Assembly (NCBI GenBank): GCA_963790095.1
Contig: CAWBNO010000016.1
Span: 90,808 to 154,807, forward strand
Direction: 5' to 3'
DNA length: 64,000 bases
Source: JAAXQD01 sp963790095
GTDB taxonomy: Bacteria > Desulfobacterota > Desulfobacteria > Desulfobacterales > UBA11574
Shown here: piece by piece, positions 59,569-64,000 of the stretch
How the letters are laid out: each line of letters opens with the position of its first letter
Position numbering within the stretch: the stretch's first letter is position 1
Program-made: the position numbers and the translations under genes
Notes under the pieces: model-generated
Database searches by the model: none
Seen by the model: the letters and a program-made list of their open reading frames with translations, nothing else
What the model was told of the DNA's origin: nothing

Positions 59569-61836
59569 TTATGCCCTATGGCCAAGAAAACCGACCCCTT
59601 CTTGCGTTTCATTGTTCTGATAAACGTGCATAAGCCGTCCTTCACCGGAGAACGGGACATGGACGACGTGTACAACTGCTTGGTATGCATCAAACTCCGG
59701 GGCTATTGAGGATAGCTGATTGGGTGCACCCGTGAAGAATTCTTCTTTGAATATTGTATCGCCTTGATCAGGGAAAATGGCAACCGGCGCGATTTGAGCT
59801 TCCACAAGATCGTTAAAAAAGTGCGTACCAAAGGATACTTCCGGTGTATATCCCTCTTTTGCAAATGCAATTTCACCTAAGATTAACGTATGGTTGATAT
59901 CCTCATAACCGACCCGGACACCCAGATTGATATCATTGCTCCCCCAACGCCCGGGTCCGAAAAGCACATATCGTTTATCCTGAAGGCGCCTGTTGAGATG
60001 GCTGATAATGCGTCCGATTTCAAGCTTTTCGTTGTAAGTGGCAAGTTTGCCATATGCCTGTGGGCACACATAAACAATATATTCTATATTCGGTATAATA
60101 CTGCTTGAAACCACCTGGTTGTTGGTGAAGATGATTTGTTTCTGATCGAGGTCCTTCGGTAGCTGGACCCGTCCGATGTCCTCGCTGACAGCCAGGGAGC
60201 GGCACTGGAGAAGGTAGAGATGCTCATCATCCCAAGCGAATTCGATATCCACTGGCCGTCCGTAAGCTTCCTGGAGCTGCCGGAGAACTTTTTTCATTAG
60301 ACGGCTGAAAACCGTTTTGGAAAGAAGATTGTCAAAAGTAAGGCAGGTCCTTTCAGGGGTGATCGGCTGCCCCTTGAACATGGGCGGAGCAAGGTGGCCG
60401 TCCTGGTTGAGCGCCAAAGCCAAATAGAGATCCGGATGGGGTGTTTCCTTCAAAAACGTCGTATATGGGATCGATTCGAGTCGGCCGGTTTTAAGATTGA
60501 GCACGTCTGCGATCTTTTGGGAATATTTTACAATCTGTTCAACCCCCACTTCAGGCCGGAGCATGGGATGACTCAGATGGATCATTCGAGGATAGTCCTG
60601 GCCGGTTCGATCCACAGCCCGGGTCCCAAGGCCGAAAACCAGGCGGACAAGGCCATCTTCTTTTTTTATGCGGGGTGTCCAGGCATAGGAACTGTAGGAA
60701 AAACCGACGCCGGCGGCAAAAGGGAAAAAATAGTCACCCAATCGTCGACCCACGACCTTTTGTACCAGAACACTCATTTTTTCATCAAAATCTAGAAGGT
60801 TATGATCCCGGCGATAGAGAATCGGACCGGGGCCGAAAGTGCTCATGTGGACCTGTTTGAGCCCCCACATAAACTCATTGAGACGTTTATCCAAGTCACC
60901 TTGGTTGGCTACGAAAAAAGAATCATATTTGCCGGAAAAGGCATAACCGAAATTATCTTCCAGAAGGCTTGAGGATCTGAGGATCAGCGGATGTTCCCCC
61001 ACCTTTATTAAGAAATTTCGGAAATCTTCGACAGCGTCCGGCGGGAAGGTGGATTTTTTGAACAGCTCGGCAATATTTCTATACTCTTCTTCGATTTTTT
61101 CACGGGTCTTATATTTTTGACTTTGAAACCGTTCGAGATTGTTGTATTCGAGAAAATCGGAAAAGACGCCGGAGCTGAAATAATAAGATTCAGGAATTCT
61201 GACGTAACGGTCTATTTCAGGGTCCCCCGGCGTTAGTTTGGGTACTAAAATTTTATAGGCCAGAAACATGCCGGCGGCCTTTCCGCCGACTTTTCCGGTC
61301 CGGCGGCGGCTCCAGTATATATGGTCCACCAGTTCTTCGATGTCCCGGATGGTGATGTGATTTTTGGCGATGCCGATAAACGGCAATTGATTGGAAATGA
61401 AGTGGTTGATGAGCGCGACTCTGACAGCTTCAGCCTCGTTTGGGGAAATATGGAGCCCGCCCATGGGAATCTCACAAAATTCCTTGAGGGCCTGCTTGAT
61501 TTTTCTGGAGGTCGCCCCTTCCTTATGGATGACTCTGTTAAGATTTTTGAATCGGTCCTGCTTTCTGGCCAGGTTGATATGGTTCTCTATTTCTGTTTTG
61601 CTGAATGAATTGGCGAAATAAAGATCGATAATGGCGTCCATATATTCCCGGAGACTTTCCTCGTCCGGATCTTGTCCATCGGCGCGGATCTTCGCCAAAG
61701 CCTCCTTTCTGATCTTCTCCTCGGTTACGATGTTTCTTTCCGTCAGCGCTGACAGAAAGATCTTTCGTGTTGAATCGAGAAGATGGGGGTAACGCATCAA
61801 CTTGGTGAACAATCGGTAGGTTTTGACCAGATCCAT
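59569..61836 (-). CDS. PEP/pyruvate-binding (PPDK N-terminal) domain protein
   Basis: The 755-residue protein contains the ATP-grasp-like domain of PEP synthase and PPDK: TGKVGGKAAGMFLA near 190, LILRSSSLLEDNFGYAFSGKYDSFF near 310, and DIEFAWDDEHLYLLQCRSL near 540. The phospho-histidine and PEP-binding domains of full PEP synthases are absent; instead a C-terminal region of about 200 residues (VLFGPGRWGSNDINLGVRVGYEDI) follows, which is typical of a separate family of unknown function. The first 180 residues are helical. Start uncertain: AGGAGG at 61861-61866 sits inside the longest frame; ATG 61836 is the first ATG after it, while an ATT at 61854 has ideal spacing. Confidence 0.82.
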   Translation of the reverse strand: MDLVKTYRLFTKLMRYPHLLDSTRKIFLSALTERNIVTEEKIRKEALAKIRADGQDPDEESLREYMDAIIDLYFANSFSKTEIENHINLARKQDRFKNLNRVIHKEGATSRKIKQALKEFCEIPMGGLHISPNEAEAVRVALINHFISNQLPFIGIAKNHITIRDIEELVDHIYWSRRRTGKVGGKAAGMFLAYKILVPKLTPGDPEIDRYVRIPESYYFSSGVFSDFLEYNNLERFQSQKYKTREKIEEEYRNIAELFKKSTFPPDAVEDFRNFLIKVGEHPLILRSSSLLEDNFGYAFSGKYDSFFVANQGDLDKRLNEFMWGLKQVHMSTFGPGPILYRRDHNLLDFDEKMSVLVQKVVGRRLGDYFFPFAAGVGFSYSSYAWTPRIKKEDGLVRLVFGLGTRAVDRTGQDYPRMIHLSHPMLRPEVGVEQIVKYSQKIADVLNLKTGRLESIPYTTFLKETPHPDLYLALALNQDGHLAPPMFKGQPITPERTCLTFDNLLSKTVFSRLMKKVLRQLQEAYGRPVDIEFAWDDEHLYLLQCRSLAVSEDIGRVQLPKDLDQKQIIFTNNQVVSSSIIPNIEYIVYVCPQAYGKLATYNEKLEIGRIISHLNRRLQDKRYVLFGPGRWGSNDINLGVRVGYEDINHTLILGEIAFAKEGYTPEVSFGTHFFNDLVEAQIAPVAIFPDQGDTIFKEEFFTGAPNQLSSIAPEFDAYQAVVHVVHVPFSGEGRLMHVYQNNETQEGVGFLGHRA

Positions 61837-61953
61837 CTCTTTCTGTCCGTTAATAATAAACCTCCTCAATGGGACAACCCGAAGTCAGAAAAGAACCGTT
61901 GAAAATCGTTTCTTATCTTTGGATGGCGCGCATACAGAAGCAACACCCAAAAT

Positions 61954-62095
61954 GAGACCTTAGCAAAACGCTCCTTTTTGCCCAATTTCTACGTCAGGCT
62001 TAAATTGTAATCCTCGAAATACTCAATGTATTCCTGTGGTTAAAATTTTCGCCTTCCTTGAACTTAAACAAAAATGAACATTTTTCAATGGTCTC
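61954..62095. repeat. Inverted-repeat element, GAGACCNTTGNAAAA family
   Basis: A 142-base element between GAGACCTTAGCAAAACG and the complement of GAGACCATTGAAAAATG. The core has GTAATCCTCGAAATACTCAA. The form is that of a non-autonomous element. It fills the gap between the PEP-binding protein and the dehydrogenase gene. Confidence 0.6.
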
Positions 62096-62164
62096 AAGAT
62101 GAGCGACGAGTTTGACCATCCGGAATCAAATCTGCCGCTTAAATCTTAAATCTACGAGGGTCTG

Positions 62165-63415
62165 TTATGCCCATCCTCTTAGCCGGCACGCTTCTGCCAC
62201 TCTGGCCACAGAGACAAGATAGGCGGCTCGACGCATGTTGATTTTTTCTTTCAGGTGCATTTGGTATACGTCGGAAAAAGCGTTGGTCATTTTTTCATCA
62301 AGTCTTTTGTGAACTTCTTTTAACTCCCAGTAATAATTATAGGTGTTCTGCACCTGTTCAAAGTATGATACGGTAACGCCGCCGGCATTGGCCAGAAAAT
62401 CGGGAAGAACGATGACCCCGTTATCGTACAGGATGTCATCTGCACCCGGGGTGGTGGGTCCGTTTGCCAGTTCACAAAGAATTTTGCAACGAAGCTTGGC
62501 CGCATTATTTTCCGTAATCACATTTTCAAGGGCCGAAGGGAATAATACCGTCACTTCAAGTTCCAGTAATTCTTCATTGGAAATTTCATCGGCATCCGGA
62601 TATCCTTTCAGCACGCCGTTGTTCAGCTTATAATCCACAAGGTCTTGGGCAGCAATTCCCTCGGGGTTGTAAACACCCCCTTTGGAATCCGAAGCTGCCA
62701 CGAGTTTCAACCCCAGAATTTCTTCACCGAGTTGTGCTGCATATTGGCCGGCATTTCCAAAACCTTGTACGGCCATGGTGTTGCCCTGAAGTTCAATTCC
62801 CTGAATTTGTGCGGCTTCGCGCGTCACATAGATACCCCCCCTGGCGGTGGCATCCCCCCGTCCCTGGGAACCTCCCAGGGGAAGCGGTTTCCCGGTAATA
62901 ACGCCCGGATGTTTTTCACCCACGATGGTTTCGTATTCATCCATCATCCAAGCCATAATCTGGGGTGTGGTATAGACATCCGGCGCCGGCACATCTTTGG
63001 TTACACCGAGTGTCCGTGCAATGGCACGGATGTAGGCACGGGCAAGGCGTTCCTTTTCAGTTTCCGAAAGCTCTTTGGGGTTACAAATGATTCCCCCCTT
63101 TCCCCCTCCCAGGGGGATGTCGACCACCGAAGTTTTCCAGGTCATCCAGGCTGCCAGTGCACGTACGGTATCAACGGTTTCGTCCGGATGCCATCGGATA
63201 CCGCCCTTGGCCGGCCCGCGTGCGGTGTTGTAGGCGATTCTGAACGCATGAAAGACCCTTGTTAAACCGTCATCCATTTTTACCGGAAGGATGACTTTCA
63301 ATTCCTGCATGGGCCAACGAAGCAGTTCGTGCATGGCTGGGTCCAAACCAAGACGCTGTGCAGCGTCATCGAGTTGCTGCTGGGCGATCTTAAAGGGATT
63401 AAGGGCATCTTTCAT
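62165..63415 (-). CDS. gdhA: Glutamate dehydrogenase family (Glu/Leu/Phe/Val dehydrogenase)
   Basis: A 416-residue enzyme that interconverts glutamate and 2-oxoglutarate with ammonia. The substrate Lys is in GPAKGGIRWHP and the catalytic Lys in PLGGGKGGI; the dinucleotide fold has QGFGNAGQYAA, and PDFLANAGGVTVSYFEQVQN closes the active site. The first residues of its NAD(P) site do not fix the cofactor. ATG 63415 has AAAGGAG upstream; a longer frame to 63496 covers the promoter. Single gene with its own promoter. Confidence 0.93.
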   Translation of the reverse strand: MKDALNPFKIAQQQLDDAAQRLGLDPAMHELLRWPMQELKVILPVKMDDGLTRVFHAFRIAYNTARGPAKGGIRWHPDETVDTVRALAAWMTWKTSVVDIPLGGGKGGIICNPKELSETEKERLARAYIRAIARTLGVTKDVPAPDVYTTPQIMAWMMDEYETIVGEKHPGVITGKPLPLGGSQGRGDATARGGIYVTREAAQIQGIELQGNTMAVQGFGNAGQYAAQLGEEILGLKLVAASDSKGGVYNPEGIAAQDLVDYKLNNGVLKGYPDADEISNEELLELEVTVLFPSALENVITENNAAKLRCKILCELANGPTTPGADDILYDNGVIVLPDFLANAGGVTVSYFEQVQNTYNYYWELKEVHKRLDEKMTNAFSDVYQMHLKEKINMRRAAYLVSVARVAEACRLRGWA

Positions 63416-63481
63416 AACTTGCTCCTTTCCAGGGATGATTGTTCGTCTGTCATGGGATGTTCGCGAGAGGTCATATATTAT

Positions 63482-63510
63482 ATATAACAATACCACATTG
63501 ATTATATCAA
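63482..63510 (-). promoter_or_regulatory. Sigma-70 type promoter of gdhA
   Basis: Read on the minus strand: TTGATA (63510-63505), 17-base spacer, TTATAT (63487-63482), 67 bases before ATG 63415. The sequence from 63511 to 63795 shows no supported gene. Confidence 0.6.
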
Positions 63511-63795
63511 GGGCTTTATGATTACCAAAGGGATGAGGGGGGATCCCTTTTTATTATTTTTGGATCATCTCCCGATTCCTTATTCCATTCGGCTCGGTCT
63601 AACCCGTGCTAAAGCCCTTCAAGCAGCCCGTCGGTTTCCAAGAGAAACACGCCGTCGTTTCGCAGTACCGAAATCAAATGCGTTCACCCTGGAGAGGGGG
63701 CGCTTCATGAAACATTTGAACTAACAATTCCCCGTAATGTGTGCTATGGTTTCGGGATCGATAACTTGGTCCGTAGGAAAGGAAATTTGTTCAAA

Positions 63796-64000
63796 ATGAA
63801 AAAATCGATGGTTATATTCGGAATGATACTGAGTATGTTAACCGCCGGTATGGGATGGGCCAGCGAAAAAAAACAGAAGGAGAATCCCGTGTACGTTATT
63901 CAAACAACCCTCGGCGATATCGAGGTGGAACTGTTCCAGAGCGAGACCCCCCAAACAGTCGCTAATTTTATTGGGCTGGCCGAGGGTACCAAAGAATTTA
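63796..64000 (+). CDS. Exported cyclophilin-type peptidyl-prolyl isomerase (3' end cut)
   Basis: The first 68 codons encode a signal peptide (MKKSMVIFGMILSMLTAGMGWA, cleavage after WAS probable) followed by the cyclophilin N terminus YVIQTTLGDIEVELFQSETPQTVANFIGLAEG. It would catalyse Pro cis-trans isomerisation in the periplasm. AGGAAAGGAAA precedes the ATG. The frame is open to the window edge; about 130 more residues are expected. Confidence 0.9.
   Translation, partial: MKKSMVIFGMILSMLTAGMGWASEKKQKENPVYVIQTTLGDIEVELFQSETPQTVANFIGLAEGTKEF

Noticed and set aside
63518..63724. 68-codon frame upstream of the cyclophilin gene
   Set aside because: It has no ribosome site or recognisable motif, and it starts just outside the gdhA promoter.
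1..64000. CRISPR arrays, tRNA, rRNA and complete insertion sequences
   Set aside because: No regular direct-repeat array, no tRNA-like clover-leaf and no transposase frame was recognised on either strand.

Overview
The window looks like chromosomal DNA of a marine or sediment sulfate-reducing deltaproteobacterium (Desulfobacterota, Desulfobacteraceae-like). The gene content supports this: an anaerobic Ni-CO dehydrogenase, a six-subunit Na+-translocating Nqr complex, 2-oxoacid:ferredoxin oxidoreductase, rubrerythrin, flavodoxin and ferredoxin, a sulfate-type SLC13 carrier, TRAP/TAXI and branched-chain amino acid type ABC importers, a glutaryl-CoA dehydrogenase of the non-decarboxylating type, and a probable selenoprotein. 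Assignment is by gene content and motif reading only.

Layout. 1-9.5 kb: a cut-off YkgJ-type Cys protein, a DUF362/ferredoxin protein, a family 4 glycosyltransferase, a TraB - PurN - membrane-protein operon, a DUF2400 protein and a sigma-54 activator. 9.5-14.6 kb: cooS, divergent from a YyaL-type thioredoxin-domain protein, then a glutaredoxin / ferredoxin-thioredoxin-reductase pair. 14.7-20.9 kb: nqrABCDEF on the minus strand. 21-28.7 kb: a Fur-family regulator, a second YkgJ protein, citrate synthase, a rubredoxin-membrane fusion, a glutaredoxin/thioredoxin-reductase fusion, and a CBS protein with an SLC13 carrier. 28.8-30.6 kb: an oxidative-stress operon headed by an OsmC protein whose catalytic Cys codon is an in-frame TGA. 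30.7-37 kb: korAB, a NifU-type protein, a kinase-like protein, nhaA and an acyl-CoA dehydrogenase. 37-46 kb: a polyphosphate-themed island (SixA, CYTH/CHAD, ParA-like, CYTH, HhH/Lys-rich, two PPK2, two very basic small proteins). 46-59.5 kb: USP, TRAP/TAXI, an orphan ABC binding protein, a frameshifted Cache/PAS histidine kinase with its LuxR-type regulator, and a full liv operon. 59.5-64 kb: a PEP/pyruvate-binding protein, glutamate-type dehydrogenase and the start of a cyclophilin.

Themes. Sodium cycling links Nqr, NhaA and probably the SLC13 carrier. Ferredoxin-linked carbon and redox chemistry links CooS, Kor, FTR and the small ferredoxin. Five families of short inverted-repeat (MITE/REP-like) elements lie between genes. 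Between 37.6 and 54 kb at least eight frame breaks occur, all in the same +1 direction. They affect CHAD, ParA, a CYTH-like gene, a malic enzyme remnant, an ABC binding protein and the histidine kinase. Either the region is decaying or the assembly has systematic single-base insertions.
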